A stretch of 64,000 bases of DNA from Aestuariibaculum sediminum (GTDB taxonomy: Bacteria; Bacteroidota; Bacteroidia; Flavobacteriales; Flavobacteriaceae). Below are positions 53,377-63,888 of the stretch, in pieces (position 1 is the first letter of the stretch; each line of letters starts with the position of its first letter). A model generated the notes under the pieces. That model did not search any database and had not been told where the DNA came from. It saw only the letters and a program-made list of their open reading frames with translations. Both the position numbers and the translations under genes were made by a program. The DNA is taken from contig NZ_JACVXB010000001.1 of NCBI RefSeq assembly GCF_014596945.1, positions 866,314 through 930,313 on the forward strand, written 5' to 3'.

Positions 53377-54060
53377 ATGAAAAGACTATATCGGTTTTTA
53401 TTAAAATTATGTGTCTATTTTGTAATCATTACGGTGCTTCTGGTAGTTCTTTTTAAATGGACTCCTGTCCCGGTTACACCGTTAATGGTAATACGGTATT
53501 TTGAAGAAGATAAAGCAACGAGAACCTTTTGGAAGCACGATTGGGTATCTATTGATAAGATCTCAAAAAATTTACAATTAGCTGTAATTTGTAGTGAAGA
53601 CCAATTGTTTTTAACTCATAATGGCTTCGATATTAAAGCCATTGAAAAAGCAATAGAGCATAACAAAAGGGGGAAGCGAATGCGTGGTGGTAGTACCATT
53701 AGTCAGCAAACAGCAAAGAATGTATTTTTATGGCCAGAGCGTAGTTGGCTACGTAAAGGTTTAGAAACGTATTTTACTTTTTTAATAGAACTTCTCTGGA
53801 GTAAAAAGCGTATTATGGAAGTGTATTTAAACAGCATTGAAATGGGTAATGGTGTTTATGGAGCTGAGGCAGCATCTCAGTTTTGGTTTAAAAAATCTGC
53901 ATCAAATTTAAGTCCTCAGCAAGCTGCGGCCATTGCGGCCATTTTGCCCAGCCCGAAACATTACAAAGCCAATCCGGCATCGACATATATTCAAGGTAGA
54001 AAAAAATGGATAGTTAATCAAATGCAATTTTTCGGCGCACTTTCTTATGACAAAAGATAA
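53377..54060 (+). CDS. mtgA: Monofunctional biosynthetic peptidoglycan transglycosylase
   Basis: The 227-residue GT51 enzyme polymerises lipid II. It has an N-terminal membrane helix (about 8-27), SEDQLFLTHNGFD with the catalytic Glu, and RGGSTISQQTAKNVFLW. It overlaps the next gene by 14 bases. Confidence 0.93.
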   Translation: MKRLYRFLLKLCVYFVIITVLLVVLFKWTPVPVTPLMVIRYFEEDKATRTFWKHDWVSIDKISKNLQLAVICSEDQLFLTHNGFDIKAIEKAIEHNKRGKRMRGGSTISQQTAKNVFLWPERSWLRKGLETYFTFLIELLWSKKRIMEVYLNSIEMGNGVYGAEAASQFWFKKSASNLSPQQAAAIAAILPSPKHYKANPASTYIQGRKKWIVNQMQFFGALSYDKR

Positions 54061-54511
54061 TACAGAAATCAAACAGCAGCTGCATTCCAAATGCTTGTTT
54101 TTAGTAAACGAAAGGTTTGAAGTCATTCAAAGGCAAATTCAACAAATTCAGGAATCTTTAGCTTCCGAAACTAAAAGCACGGCAGGCGATAAGCATGAAA
54201 CCGGTCGTGCCATGCTTCAATTAGAACGTGAAAAAGCAGGACAACAACTCGCCGAAATTAACAAAGTTAAACAGGTACTATCTAAAATAGATAGTCACAT
54301 ACTATCTTCTAAAGTAAGTTTAGGTAGTGTGGTTTATACCACGCAGGCTAATTATTTTATTTCAGTTAGTCTTGGTGAATTAAAGTTAGAACAAGATTCG
54401 TTTTTTGCTATTTCTCCTGGTACCCCAATTGGGCAATTATTGTTGGGGAAAGCTGTAGGTGATAAGGTTACTTTTAGAAGCCAAATGTTTACGATAACTA
54501 AAATTTTTTAG
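54047..54511 (+). CDS. GreA/GreB-like C-terminal domain protein
   Basis: The 154-residue protein has a helical coiled-coil half (about 1-85) and a beta-rich C-terminal part with ISPGTPIGQLLLGKAVGDKV, the signature of the GreA/GreB C-terminal domain that docks on RNA polymerase. It starts inside mtgA. Homologues are sometimes labelled 3-oxoacyl-ACP synthase; nothing here supports that label. Confidence 0.75.
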   Translation: MTKDNTEIKQQLHSKCLFLVNERFEVIQRQIQQIQESLASETKSTAGDKHETGRAMLQLEREKAGQQLAEINKVKQVLSKIDSHILSSKVSLGSVVYTTQANYFISVSLGELKLEQDSFFAISPGTPIGQLLLGKAVGDKVTFRSQMFTITKIF

Positions 54512-54604
54512 ATGTAAAATTCAAACCGCTTTAACGTACAAAAAAGCTTACTAATTTCTATTTTTTCATATCTTTAAACATCAACTTTAACAACACCTAA
54601 AAAC

Positions 54605-55732
54605 ATGGGGATTTTCGATACCATTAAAGAAAAATTAAGTCAAGAGTTTATTGATATTATTGAGTGGCTGGATTATACCGATGATACCATTTGTTATCGT
54701 TTCGAGCGGTATCAAAATGAAATAAAAAATAATGCCAAGCTCATTGTTCGCGAAGGACAAATGGCGGTTTTTATAAATGAGGGCCAATTGGCCGATGTAT
54801 TTAATCCAGGTACATATACCTTAAATACACAAAATCTACCCATACTTTCAACATTAAAAGGTTGGAAATATGGCTTCAATAGTCCGTTTAAAGCTGAAGT
54901 ATATTTTGTAAACACCCATTTATTTACCGATGAGAAATGGGGTACCAAAAACCCAATAATATTAAACGATGACCGTTTCGGACTTGTAGAAATAAGAGCT
55001 TTTGGAACTTATGCCTTTAAAATTAATGATGCTGGCAAATTTATTATTGATATTGTTGGAACCGATAATAACTTCACCAATTTTGAAATTAACGAGCATC
55101 TTAAAAGTTTAATCGCTACACGTTTTACTGATACAGTAGGTGAGGCTAAATTGCCAATAGAATTATATGCAGCCAATACCACAGAACTATCTGAGACTTG
55201 TAAAGAAGTTATGCAACCTGATTTTACTAGTGTAGGTATTTCATTAGAAAAATTCTTTATAGAAAATGTATCGATGCCAGAAGATTTGAAAAAAGAAATC
55301 TTTGAGTACAGTAGAATTGATAAGTTAGATTTAGACAAGTTAACCAAATTTAAAACGGCCAAAGCCATTGAAGCTGCTGCTAATAATGAAGGAGGAACTG
55401 CTGGTGCAGGTATGGGCATGGGTATGGGGTATGTATTGGCCCAACAAATGGGAACGGCTATGCAGCAACCTGCAAATTATAATAATACCGCTAGCCCTAA
55501 AGTTACACCGCCACCAATTCCTGCAGCTGTACAATATTATTATGCGCTTAATGGAGCTCAGGCAGGGCCGGTTTCATTCGAACAACTTCAAGCGCTATTT
55601 GCCGGGCGTACTGTAAATAAGGATACTTTAGTTTGGAAGCAAGGTATGAGTAACTGGTCTCCGATTAAAGAGGTTGAAGAACTTAAAGTGTTTTTAGGAG
55701 GGAATACACCGCCGCCATTGCCACCGCAATAA
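54605..55732 (+). CDS. SPFH-domain protein with C-terminal GYF_2 domain
   Basis: The 375-residue protein has an SPFH/virion-core-like domain (about 20-240), a Gly/Met-rich linker (about 258-300) and a GYF_2 domain (about 312-365: YYYALNGAQAGPVSFEQLQALFAGR...WKQGMSNW). It resembles YdjI-type proteins. The stop codon overlaps the next start (TAATG), so the zinc-ribbon protein is its obligate partner. Confidence 0.82.
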   Translation: MGIFDTIKEKLSQEFIDIIEWLDYTDDTICYRFERYQNEIKNNAKLIVREGQMAVFINEGQLADVFNPGTYTLNTQNLPILSTLKGWKYGFNSPFKAEVYFVNTHLFTDEKWGTKNPIILNDDRFGLVEIRAFGTYAFKINDAGKFIIDIVGTDNNFTNFEINEHLKSLIATRFTDTVGEAKLPIELYAANTTELSETCKEVMQPDFTSVGISLEKFFIENVSMPEDLKKEIFEYSRIDKLDLDKLTKFKTAKAIEAAANNEGGTAGAGMGMGMGYVLAQQMGTAMQQPANYNNTASPKVTPPPIPAAVQYYYALNGAQAGPVSFEQLQALFAGRTVNKDTLVWKQGMSNWSPIKEVEELKVFLGGNTPPPLPPQ

Positions 55733-56832
55733 TGGAAGACATTAAAAAACAAAAATCTGAATTAAAAAAAGCCTGTCTTAATTGCGGTGCTGAATTGCTA
55801 TACGCACCAGGAACCACCACTTTGATATGTGAATATTGTGGTAACGAAGAAACTATAGCAGCAAAAAATCAAGGTTTTGAAGAACTGGAGTTAAAACCTT
55901 ATTTAGATAAAATTGGAGGGCAATCACATAGTGAAGTTATTTCGATGCTGCAATGTAAAAACTGTGGTGCCAATCAGCATATCGAAGAACATTACAAATC
56001 ATTACATTGTGTATATTGTAGTATGCCCCTTATTATTGAGGATGTATGTGAAGAAGAATGGATTTTACCAGGCGCTGTTTTACCCTTTCAGATTGATCAT
56101 AAAAAAGCACATCAGGTTTTTAAAAATTGGGTGGGTGGTTTATGGTTTGCACCAAATAACCTCAAAAAGGCTGCGTTAAATCCAGATCTTACGCGTGGTT
56201 TGTATTTACCATATTGGACATTTGATGCGTTTTTAAATGCCGATTATACAGGGCAGCGTGGCGATTATTATTATGTAAATGTACCCTACACAACTACTCA
56301 AAATGGAAAAACAGTAACTCGTACTCGCAGAGAACGTCGCACCAGATGGACTTATGCCAGCGGACATGTTAGTGGTTTTGTAGACGATACGCTTGTAAAA
56401 GCTTCTAAACAAAATACAGGTAATATTCCTTTAAAAATAGCGCATTGGAATTTAAAGTTATTAAAGCCTTTCGATAGCAGTTATCTTTCGGGGTTTGTTA
56501 CCGAAAAATATACGATTTCTTTAAAAGATGGGCATTTGGAATCTACCGATGAAGCTCGGAAAATAGCTAATTATTGGGCGCGCCGCGATATTGGTGGAGA
56601 TACCCAGCGCGTATCTTCAATAGATATGCAGTTAAGTAACGAAACTTTTAAGCATATTTTATTGCCTGTTTATATTAGTACTTACAAATTTAAAGGGAAG
56701 CGCTATAACTTTTATGTTAATGGTGAAAACGGAGCGATTTCAGGTGAACGGCCTTATTCGTTTTGGAAAATTTTCTTTACCGTATTTACTGTCGGTATTA
56801 TAATTCTGGTTGTAGTAATGTTGGCGAGATAA
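55732..56832 (+). CDS. Zinc-ribbon membrane protein, partner of the SPFH protein
   Basis: The 366-residue protein has two N-terminal zinc ribbons (CLNCGAE...CEYCGN, about 16-37; CKNCGAN...CVYC, about 75-96) and a C-terminal membrane helix (about 343-364). The middle domain, with WTFDAFLNADYTGQRGDYYY, is found in YdjG-like proteins. It shares the TAATG junction with the SPFH gene. Probably a membrane-associated scaffold; function unknown. Confidence 0.75.
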   Translation: MEDIKKQKSELKKACLNCGAELLYAPGTTTLICEYCGNEETIAAKNQGFEELELKPYLDKIGGQSHSEVISMLQCKNCGANQHIEEHYKSLHCVYCSMPLIIEDVCEEEWILPGAVLPFQIDHKKAHQVFKNWVGGLWFAPNNLKKAALNPDLTRGLYLPYWTFDAFLNADYTGQRGDYYYVNVPYTTTQNGKTVTRTRRERRTRWTYASGHVSGFVDDTLVKASKQNTGNIPLKIAHWNLKLLKPFDSSYLSGFVTEKYTISLKDGHLESTDEARKIANYWARRDIGGDTQRVSSIDMQLSNETFKHILLPVYISTYKFKGKRYNFYVNGENGAISGERPYSFWKIFFTVFTVGIIILVVVMLAR

Positions 56833-56833
56833 A

Positions 56834-57748
56834 TTATGTATTAATCGTTAAGTTCACCAACGTATTCTTTTCTAACATATCGTTATGCTCAAAAAATACA
56901 GTTTTCCCATTTAAATCGGCTTCAATTAAATAGTATGTTCCTTTAAAATAGCTTTGTTTTACAATGGCTTCTAAAGTTCCGTTTTTGTGCAATTTTAATT
57001 GATGCGCATACACAACACCATAGTTTTCAATTATGTTGTATTCTCCAAAAAAAGAAGCGATTAATTTGTTTTGAGGGTTTTTAAATAGGTTTTGTGGTGT
57101 ATCCTGAGCCATAATTTTAGCATGGTGTAACACCATCATTTGATCTGAAAATGATAACACATCGTCTTTATCATGCGTTGCTACTATGCAAGTTATTTTG
57201 TTGTCTTTTAGATATTTAAAAAGGTTGCGTCTAAGCGATTGTTTTTTAAAGTTATCGATATGACTAAAGGGTTCATCTAACAACAAGATTTCTGGTTGTT
57301 TTGCTATAGCTCTGGCGATGGCAACACGTTGTTTTTGTCCGCCACTTAATGTTTTTACCTTGGTGTTAGCAAAATCTTCTAATTCAACAACTTGTAAAAG
57401 TTCGTTAATCCGTTTTTGTTTTTCTTCCGGATAAAAATTCGAAAGGAAATCGCCTATATTTTCTGCGACCGATGTAAAAGGCATCAGGTCGAATTCTTGT
57501 GCCACATATTTCATGAAATCGTAACCAATGACTAAGTTAAATTTAGGGCCAAGAATTTCGGTGTCTTTCCAGTGTATTTCACCATGGGGCAAGTCGTAAT
57601 AGCCATAAAGTAGCTTTAAAAGCGTGCTTTTTCCTGAACCACTTTCACCAATTATAGACAGATGTTCACCTGGTTTTGCCGAAAATGAAATATTGCTTAA
57701 TATGGTTTGTGTTTTATAACTAAAGGAAAGGTTTTTTACATGTAGCAT
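56834..57748 (-). CDS. ABC transporter ATP-binding protein
   Basis: The 304-residue ATPase has Walker A GESGSGKSTLLKLL, signature LSGGQKQRVAIARA and Walker B ILLLDEPFSH, plus a roughly 70-residue C-terminal TOBE-like extension. No permease is adjacent, so the substrate is unknown. Confidence 0.88.
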   Translation of the reverse strand: MLHVKNLSFSYKTQTILSNISFSAKPGEHLSIIGESGSGKSTLLKLLYGYYDLPHGEIHWKDTEILGPKFNLVIGYDFMKYVAQEFDLMPFTSVAENIGDFLSNFYPEEKQKRINELLQVVELEDFANTKVKTLSGGQKQRVAIARAIAKQPEILLLDEPFSHIDNFKKQSLRRNLFKYLKDNKITCIVATHDKDDVLSFSDQMMVLHHAKIMAQDTPQNLFKNPQNKLIASFFGEYNIIENYGVVYAHQLKLHKNGTLEAIVKQSYFKGTYYLIEADLNGKTVFFEHNDMLEKNTLVNLTINT

Positions 57749-57764
57749 GGTACAAAAATAGCAT

Positions 57765-57796
57765 AAAAAAATCGCTTCCTTAAAAGCGATTTTTTA
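57765..57796 (-). terminator. Bidirectional terminator-like hairpin between prolyl oligopeptidase and ABC genes
   Basis: AAAAAATCGCTT pairs with AAGCGATTTTTT around an AT-rich loop; the minus-strand T-run follows the prolyl oligopeptidase stop at 57813. Confidence 0.8.
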
Positions 57797-57812
57797 ATTT
57801 TCAATGCAGTTA

Positions 57813-59957
57813 TTATGGATTTGTGGGTAGGTTTTCGTAACCCATGTTATAAAGTGTGAAACCATATATATCGGCATATTGTTCAATAGTTTTACTTACA
57901 GGTGTTCCAGCGCCATGTCCAGCATCAGTTTCAATACGAATTAAAACTGGGTTATCACCTGTTTGTTTATTTTGCAGTTCGGCCGCAAACTTGAAGCTAT
58001 GGGCAGGAACTACACGGTCGTCGTGGTCGCCTGTAGTTATTAAGGTTGCTGGGTATTCCACACCAGCTTTTACATTATGAACAGGAGAATAACCTTTTAA
58101 ATATTCGAACATTTCAGGACTGTCTTCGGCAGTGCCGTAATCGTAAGCCCATCCGGCTCCTGCTGTAAAAGTATGGTAACGTAACATGTCTAAAACGCCA
58201 ACAGCGGGTAAAGCTACTTGTGCCAGGTCCGGACGTTGGGTCATAACAGCACCAACGAGCAAGCCACCATTTGAACCGCCACGAATGGCTAAGGTATTTG
58301 GTGAGGTATATTGTTTTTCAATAAGGTATTCTGCGGCAGCAATAAAGTCGTCGAAAACATTTTGTTTTTGAAGTTTGGTACCTGCGTCGTGCCAAGCCTT
58401 TCCGTATTCACCACCACCTCTTAAATTTGGAATGGCTAAGATACCTCCTTGTTCCATCCATACGACATTTGCAATACTAAAAGATGGCGTCAGGCTAATG
58501 TTAAAGCCTCCGTAACCGTAAAGTATTGTTGGGTTTTTGCCGTTTAATTCTAACCCTTTTTTATGTGTAATAATCATAGGGATTTTAGTACCGTCTTTCG
58601 AGGTGTAAAATATTTGATTACTCTCGTAATCTTCGGTGTTAAAATCTATTTTTGCACTTCTGTAAAGTTCCGTTTTTCCATGTTCTATATCATATTTATA
58701 AATGCTTCCGGGAGTTATGTAATTGGTAAATGAGTAATAAAGTTCGGTTTCTTCTTTTTTAGTTCCGAAGCCAGAAACAGTGCCAACACCGGGTAAAGAG
58801 ACTTCCCTAACAAGATTACCGTTATAATCGTATTGTAATACTTTAGATACGGCATCAACCATATAATGTGCAAAAAAATAACCGCCACCAGTGGACGGAC
58901 TTAAAACATTTTTGGTTTCAGGAATAAAATCAACCCAATATTCTGGAGTAGGATTGGAAGCATCGACAGTCACAATTTTTCGGTTCGATGCATTTAAATC
59001 GGTTACCAAAAATAATTTAGAACCTTCATTTTCTATGATAGATGTATTACTATCGGTATGATTTAAAATGGTAATAAAATCGCTGTTAGGTTTTGTAAGG
59101 TCCTTAATTAAAAGTTTATTGCCATTGGTTGAAACTTTAGGAGTAAGTATTAAAAAGTGATTATCATCGGTTACGTAAGCATAAATGTAGCGGTGTTTTT
59201 CATTATTGGTACCGCCGTAAATTAAGACGTCTTCTGATTGCTGCGTGCCCAGTTTGTGGTAATATACTTTATGTTGATCGGTTTTAGCCGATAATTCGCT
59301 CCCCTCGGGTTTGTCGTAACTCGAATAATAAAAGCCTTCATTTTTATACCACGATATTTGAGTAAATTTTACGTCAACTAAAGTGTCTTCGGTTATGGTT
59401 TTGGTTTCGGCATCCATTACCAGTATTTTACGCCAATCACTTCCGCCTTCAGAAATGCTGTAAGCTAGCGTTTTTCCATCTTTAGAAAATTTTATGGCAT
59501 CGAGCGATATGGTACCGTCTTCCTTAAACGTGTTAGGATCGATAAATACATTTGCTGTTTCCGGAGACTCACCAGTTTTATATCTGTAAATTACATATTG
59601 ATTTTGCAGACCATTGTTTTTATAGAAATAGGTATAATCGCCTTCTTTAAATGGTGCGCCTATTTTTTCGTAATTCCATATTTTTGAAAGTCTGTTTTTT
59701 AGTGAATCACGGTAAGTAATCTGGTTTAAATAATTAAATGTTACTTTGTTTTCGGCTTTTACCCAAGCTTCTGTTTCGGGGCTTCGGTCGTCTTCTAGCC
59801 ATCGGTAGGGGTCTTTAACTTCAATACCAAAATAGGTGTCTACAGTTTTTACAGTTTTCGTTTCAGGATAAATCACTTGTACTTTTTTTTCTTCAGAAGT
59901 ATTTTTGCAAGCCAGTAAACTAACAGCTATGCTCATACAAATAATGACTTGTTTCAT
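57813..59957 (-). CDS. Prolyl oligopeptidase family serine peptidase, lipoprotein
   Basis: From ATG 59957 ([17 protein letters not shown]) the product is about 714 residues with a lipobox Cys; the upstream in-frame TTG is less likely. An N-terminal beta-propeller precedes the S9 hydrolase domain, with Ser in [11 protein letters not shown], Asp in [12 protein letters not shown] and His in DAGHGAG. It cleaves proline-containing peptides in the envelope. Confidence 0.92.
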   Translation of the reverse strand: MKQVIICMSIAVSLLACKNTSEEKKVQVIYPETKTVKTVDTYFGIEVKDPYRWLEDDRSPETEAWVKAENKVTFNYLNQITYRDSLKNRLSKIWNYEKIGAPFKEGDYTYFYKNNGLQNQYVIYRYKTGESPETANVFIDPNTFKEDGTISLDAIKFSKDGKTLAYSISEGGSDWRKILVMDAETKTITEDTLVDVKFTQISWYKNEGFYYSSYDKPEGSELSAKTDQHKVYYHKLGTQQSEDVLIYGGTNNEKHRYIYAYVTDDNHFLILTPKVSTNGNKLLIKDLTKPNSDFITILNHTDSNTSIIENEGSKLFLVTDLNASNRKIVTVDASNPTPEYWVDFIPETKNVLSPSTGGGYFFAHYMVDAVSKVLQYDYNGNLVREVSLPGVGTVSGFGTKKEETELYYSFTNYITPGSIYKYDIEHGKTELYRSAKIDFNTEDYESNQIFYTSKDGTKIPMIITHKKGLELNGKNPTILYGYGGFNISLTPSFSIANVVWMEQGGILAIPNLRGGGEYGKAWHDAGTKLQKQNVFDDFIAAAEYLIEKQYTSPNTLAIRGGSNGGLLVGAVMTQRPDLAQVALPAVGVLDMLRYHTFTAGAGWAYDYGTAEDSPEMFEYLKGYSPVHNVKAGVEYPATLITTGDHDDRVVPAHSFKFAAELQNKQTGDNPVLIRIETDAGHGAGTPVSKTIEQYADIYGFTLYNMGYENLPTNP

Positions 59958-60157
59958 TTGTTTTTTGATTTTCAATGCATTCAAAAATAACGAAAATGGC
60001 TTAGTTTATGCTGTTCGTCTTAAAAGTTTAAGAATTATTACTTTATTTTCGAACTTTACAAGACCCTAATTTAATTAGAAAGTAGCGCACCAATCACTTA
60101 CCGAAGACTATTTTTTTAGTGATAGTCTGAAGTTTTTAAACAAACATTAATGCAATC

Positions 60158-61114
60158 ATGAATAAATTATTTTTAGCAATACTAATATCTGCAAGCACAC
60201 TGTCAACATTTGCTCAATCTGAGGTTACTGAGCAGGAAATCGAAAATCACATAAAATTTCTAACCTTAGAAAAAAATGGCGGTCGGTATCCAGGGACAAA
60301 AGCCAACAAACGGGTTGTTAGATATATAATTAAAGATTTTAAGGCTTCTGGTTTAAATGCATTTGAAGGAGGTTTTAAACAACATTTTAAAGCTAAATTG
60401 AGAATTAAAGAAGGTGAAGCTGAAAAACCCTTGGCAAAAACTTGTAATGTGATAGGTTTTATAGAGGGGAATGACCCGAAATTGAAGCATGAATATATTG
60501 TTTTGGGAGCCCATTACGATCATTTAGGGCTTGGTGGGCCATCATCGAAATCGGATAAGGAAAATGCTATTCATTTTGGTGCCGATGATAATGCCAGTGG
60601 AACTGCGGCGTTATTAGAAATTTCTGAAAAGTTGGCAGCTCATAAAAAAGACTTAAAACGAAGTGTTATTTTTATTGCTTTTGGCGCCGAAGAACAAGGT
60701 CTATTGGGAAGTAAATACTTTACAGAACATCCGTTGGTACCTGTCGAAAATATAAAGTTAATGATCAATATGGATATGGTTGGTCGACTTAATGAGCAAA
60801 AACATGTGTATATGGGCGGAGCAGGCACCTTTCCAGGTGGTGTTGATTTTATGAAAGAATTGGGCACTTCGTTAGATTTGAATCCCGTAGTTCATGCTGG
60901 TGGTGTTGGCGGTTCAGACCATGTATCGTTTTATAAAAAGGGCATTTCAGTTTTAGGTATGCATACTGGTGGTCATCCGCAATACCACACACCTGAAGAT
61001 ACTTTAGAACTTATTAATTTACCGGGAGAAAAAATGGTTTGTGAATATATTTTTCAAACCATTTTGAAGAAAGCATCGTCTAATGAGGAGTTGTATTTTA
61101 TAGCGCAGGATTAA
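60158..61114 (+). CDS. M28 family metallopeptidase, exported
   Basis: The 318-residue protein has a signal peptide (about 1-19, ending FAQ) and the di-zinc M28 ligands: His in GAHYDHLG, Asp in GADDNASG, Glu-Glu in GAEEQGLLG, Asp in NMDMVGR and His in QYHTPEDT. Probably an aminopeptidase. Confidence 0.9.
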   Translation: MNKLFLAILISASTLSTFAQSEVTEQEIENHIKFLTLEKNGGRYPGTKANKRVVRYIIKDFKASGLNAFEGGFKQHFKAKLRIKEGEAEKPLAKTCNVIGFIEGNDPKLKHEYIVLGAHYDHLGLGGPSSKSDKENAIHFGADDNASGTAALLEISEKLAAHKKDLKRSVIFIAFGAEEQGLLGSKYFTEHPLVPVENIKLMINMDMVGRLNEQKHVYMGGAGTFPGGVDFMKELGTSLDLNPVVHAGGVGGSDHVSFYKKGISVLGMHTGGHPQYHTPEDTLELINLPGEKMVCEYIFQTILKKASSNEELYFIAQD

Positions 61115-61119
61115 ATAAA

Positions 61120-61150
61120 AAAAGCTCCTGTAAATCTTACAGGAGCTTGA
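61120..61150 (-). terminator. Terminator of asd
   Basis: AAGCTCCTGTAA/TTACAGGAGCTT (61122-61133 with 61137-61148) with a 3-nt loop; on the minus strand a T-run follows, fitting the end of asd at 61174. Confidence 0.8.
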
Positions 61151-61173
61151 TATAGTTTCACTTAGTTATACGG

Positions 61174-62163
61174 TTATACCAAGTTGTTTTCAACTAAGTA
61201 TTCAGCAATTTGAATGGTGTTTGTTGCGGCACCTTTGCGCAGGTTATCAGCAACAATCCACATGTTTAATGTATTAGGTTGCGATTCATCGCGTCTTAAA
61301 CGACCCACAAAAACCTCATCTTTATCATGCGCTAAAATTGGCATTGGGTAGGTGTTTGTTGCAGTATCATCCTGTAAAACAACACCAGGTGTTTCGCTAA
61401 TTAATTGTCTCACTTCTGCTAAATCGAAATCATTTTCAAACTGTACATTTACCGATTCACTGTGTCCACCGGCCGTCGGAATACGTACTGCAGTAGCGGT
61501 AACAGAAAAGGTTTTGTCGTTAAATATTTTTTGTGGCTCTCTGGCTAGTTTCATTTCTTCTTTAGTGTAGCCGTTTTCCATGAATACATCACAGTGTGGC
61601 AATGCATTTCTACCGATAGGATATGGGTATGCCATTTCTCCCTCTACACCAGCGATCTCGTTTTCTAATTGTTTTACGGCTTTCACGCCAGTACCAGATA
61701 CCGATTGATACGTTGAAACCACGATGCGCTTCATTTTATAAGCTTCGTGAAGTTTAGATAAAGCTAATACCATTTGTATCGTTGAACAGTTGGGATTAGC
61801 GATAATTTTGTCTTCTTTAGTTAATTCGTTAGCATTAATTTCTGGAACGATTAATTTTTTTGTTGGATCCATTCTCCAAGCAGAAGAGTTATCGACCACA
61901 GTAGTTCCAGCTTCAGCAAATTTTGGAGCCCACTCTACAGATGTGTCCCCGCCCGCTGAAAAAATGGCAATTTGTGGTTTTGCAGCTACTGCATCAGCTA
62001 AACCAATTACGGTATGCTCTTCACCTTTAAAGGTTATCTTTTTACCTACAGAACGTTCTGAGGCAACCAATAATAATTCTGTAACAGGAAAATTACGTTC
62101 TTCTAATACTTTTAGCATCACTTCGCCAACCATACCAGTGGCACCAACAACAGCTACTTTCAT
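61174..62163 (-). CDS. asd: Aspartate-semialdehyde dehydrogenase
   Basis: The 329-residue NADP enzyme of the lysine/threonine/methionine pathway shows VGATGMVGEVML at the start, active-site Cys in IANPNCSTIQM, QSVSGTGVKAV and the His in PTAGGHSESV. Confidence 0.95.
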   Translation of the reverse strand: MKVAVVGATGMVGEVMLKVLEERNFPVTELLLVASERSVGKKITFKGEEHTVIGLADAVAAKPQIAIFSAGGDTSVEWAPKFAEAGTTVVDNSSAWRMDPTKKLIVPEINANELTKEDKIIANPNCSTIQMVLALSKLHEAYKMKRIVVSTYQSVSGTGVKAVKQLENEIAGVEGEMAYPYPIGRNALPHCDVFMENGYTKEEMKLAREPQKIFNDKTFSVTATAVRIPTAGGHSESVNVQFENDFDLAEVRQLISETPGVVLQDDTATNTYPMPILAHDKDEVFVGRLRRDESQPNTLNMWIVADNLRKGAATNTIQIAEYLVENNLV

Positions 62164-62236
62164 CTTTATATTTTAGTTTAAATCGTTTTTTTTAATTTTC
62201 GAAAGACAAAACTAATTATTAATTCTATTTTAAAAA

Positions 62237-62275
62237 TAAAAAAAAGCCTTAGTTTCTTTAAAACCAAGGCTTTTT
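62237..62275 (-). terminator. Terminator of mscL
   Basis: A long stem between AAAAAGCCTT (62241-62250) and AAGGCTTTTT (62266-62275) with a T-run on the minus strand, 39 bases after the mscL stop. Confidence 0.8.
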
Positions 62276-62313
62276 AACAACAAATAACACATTGTTATTT
62301 AATTAACACTTCG

Positions 62314-62715
62314 TTATTTCTTTAATAAATCTCTAATTTCAGTTAATAAATCTTCTTGAGAAGGTCCGGCTGGTGGTGCTGGAGCAGGTTCTTCTTTCTT
62401 TTTCATTTTATTAACACCTTTCACAATTAAGAACATAACAAACGCTACAATAATGAAGTCTATAACATTGGTTACAAAGGCTCCCCAAAGAACCGATACT
62501 TCTCCTTCAATAACACCTTCAGCATTTGCTACACCTTCTTGTATAACGTATTTCAAATCTTTAAAGTCGGCATTAAATATTAAACCTATTAGTGGAGATA
62601 CAATTCCTCCGGTAAATGATGTTACCACTTCTTTAAAAGCGGCACCCATTACAAAACCAACAGCGATGTCGATTAAGTTGCCTTTCATGGCAAATTCTTT
62701 AAACTCTTTTAACAT
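62314..62715 (-). CDS. mscL: Large-conductance mechanosensitive channel
   Basis: The 133-residue protein has the MscL start FKEFAMKGNLIDIAVGFVMGAAF (read in two pieces: N-terminal helix, then pore helix), a second helix (about 78-100) and the cytoplasmic helix with LLTEIRDLLKK. It relieves hypo-osmotic pressure. Confidence 0.94.
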   Translation of the reverse strand: MLKEFKEFAMKGNLIDIAVGFVMGAAFKEVVTSFTGGIVSPLIGLIFNADFKDLKYVIQEGVANAEGVIEGEVSVLWGAFVTNVIDFIIVAFVMFLIVKGVNKMKKKEEPAPAPPAGPSQEDLLTEIRDLLKK

Positions 62716-62781
62716 AATTAAGCTTTTATATTAGTTAGTGAAATACTAAAGTAAATAAAAACTTTAAAAACTGTAATATAT

Positions 62782-63888
62782 TTATTTCAAAAAAACACGC
62801 TTTACTCGCTGAGATACAGCTGTTAAAAGTTCGTAAGAAATGGTTTTGGCGGTTTCGGCTAACATTTCTGCCGAAGATTGAGCATCAAAAATAATGGCTT
62901 CGTCACCGGCTTTACAAGCAATTTCGGTCACGTTTACCATAATCATATCCATACAAACGTTTCCAACAATAGGAGCTTTTTTACCGTTTATAATCACGTA
63001 CCCTTTACCGTTTCCGTAGGGTCTGCCAATACCGTCGGCGTGGCCAATGGGTAAGGTTGCTGTTCTCATTGGTATTTTACTAATGAAAGCTCGGTTGTAA
63101 CCAACCGATTCACCAGGTTGAATATTATGGATTTGTGAAATAACTGTTTTTAGAGAGCTTATAGGCGTTAAGTTTTTGTTTTCTTTTTCAGAATTACCAT
63201 ACCCGTAAAGTCCAATGCCACTTCTTACCATATCAAAATGTGCTTCAGGATAATTTAATATTCCTGAGGTATTACATATATGCATCATGGGTTTAAACCC
63301 TATAGTTTGTGAAAATTGTTTGGCAATGGTTTTGAAACTATCTATTTGTTTAAGAGTAAAGTCCTTTTCATTTAAATCTTCACTGGCGGCTAAATGCGAA
63401 AAAATAGAAGTCAGTTTAAGAACTGAATTCGATTTTATAGTTTTTGACAGATAATCAATATCATCTTTCGAGAATCCTAAACGATTTAATCCTGTGTTAA
63501 ATTTTACGTGAATAGGATAGTTCTTAAATTCAAGTTTTGTTGCAAGATTTATAAATTCTTCAAGTATTTTCTTGCTGTATAAATTGGGTTCCAACTTATG
63601 CGCTATCAAAGTTTCGAAACTTACGGTTTGCGGATGTAAAACTAAAATAGGAGTTGTAATTCCTGCTTGCCTGAGGGCAACACCTTCGCTGGTATAAGCG
63701 ACGGCAAAATAGTCTACGTTTAATTCTTCTAAATATAATGCAATTTCACAGGCATCGCTGCCGTAAGCAAACGCTTTCACTACTGCTAAAAATTTAGTTT
63801 CCGACGGAATTCTGGATTTTAAATATTTATAGTTGTGTTTAAGTGCCTTTAAATCGACTTCTAAAATGGTCTCTTCGGCTTTAGGCAT
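62782..63888 (-). CDS. alr: Alanine racemase
   Basis: From the ATG at 63888 (MPKAEETILEVDLKAL) it is 368 residues; an upstream ATG at 63930 would add 14 residues and overlap the previous gene further. The PLP Lys lies in VVKAFAYGSDA, the catalytic Tyr in VGYNRAF, and NVCMDMIMV is the signature. It supplies D-alanine for the cell wall. Its start overlaps the stop of the upstream gene. Confidence 0.93.
   Translation of the reverse strand: MPKAEETILEVDLKALKHNYKYLKSRIPSETKFLAVVKAFAYGSDACEIALYLEELNVDYFAVAYTSEGVALRQAGITTPILVLHPQTVSFETLIAHKLEPNLYSKKILEEFINLATKLEFKNYPIHVKFNTGLNRLGFSKDDIDYLSKTIKSNSVLKLTSIFSHLAASEDLNEKDFTLKQIDSFKTIAKQFSQTIGFKPMMHICNTSGILNYPEAHFDMVRSGIGLYGYGNSEKENKNLTPISSLKTVISQIHNIQPGESVGYNRAFISKIPMRTATLPIGHADGIGRPYGNGKGYVIINGKKAPIVGNVCMDMIMVNVTEIACKAGDEAIIFDAQSSAEMLAETAKTISYELLTAVSQRVKRVFLK

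Noticed and set aside
54047-54511. 3-oxoacyl-ACP synthase annotation for the 154-residue protein
   Set aside because: The sequence has no ketosynthase motif; the C-terminal PGTPIGQLLLGK pattern is GreA/GreB-like.
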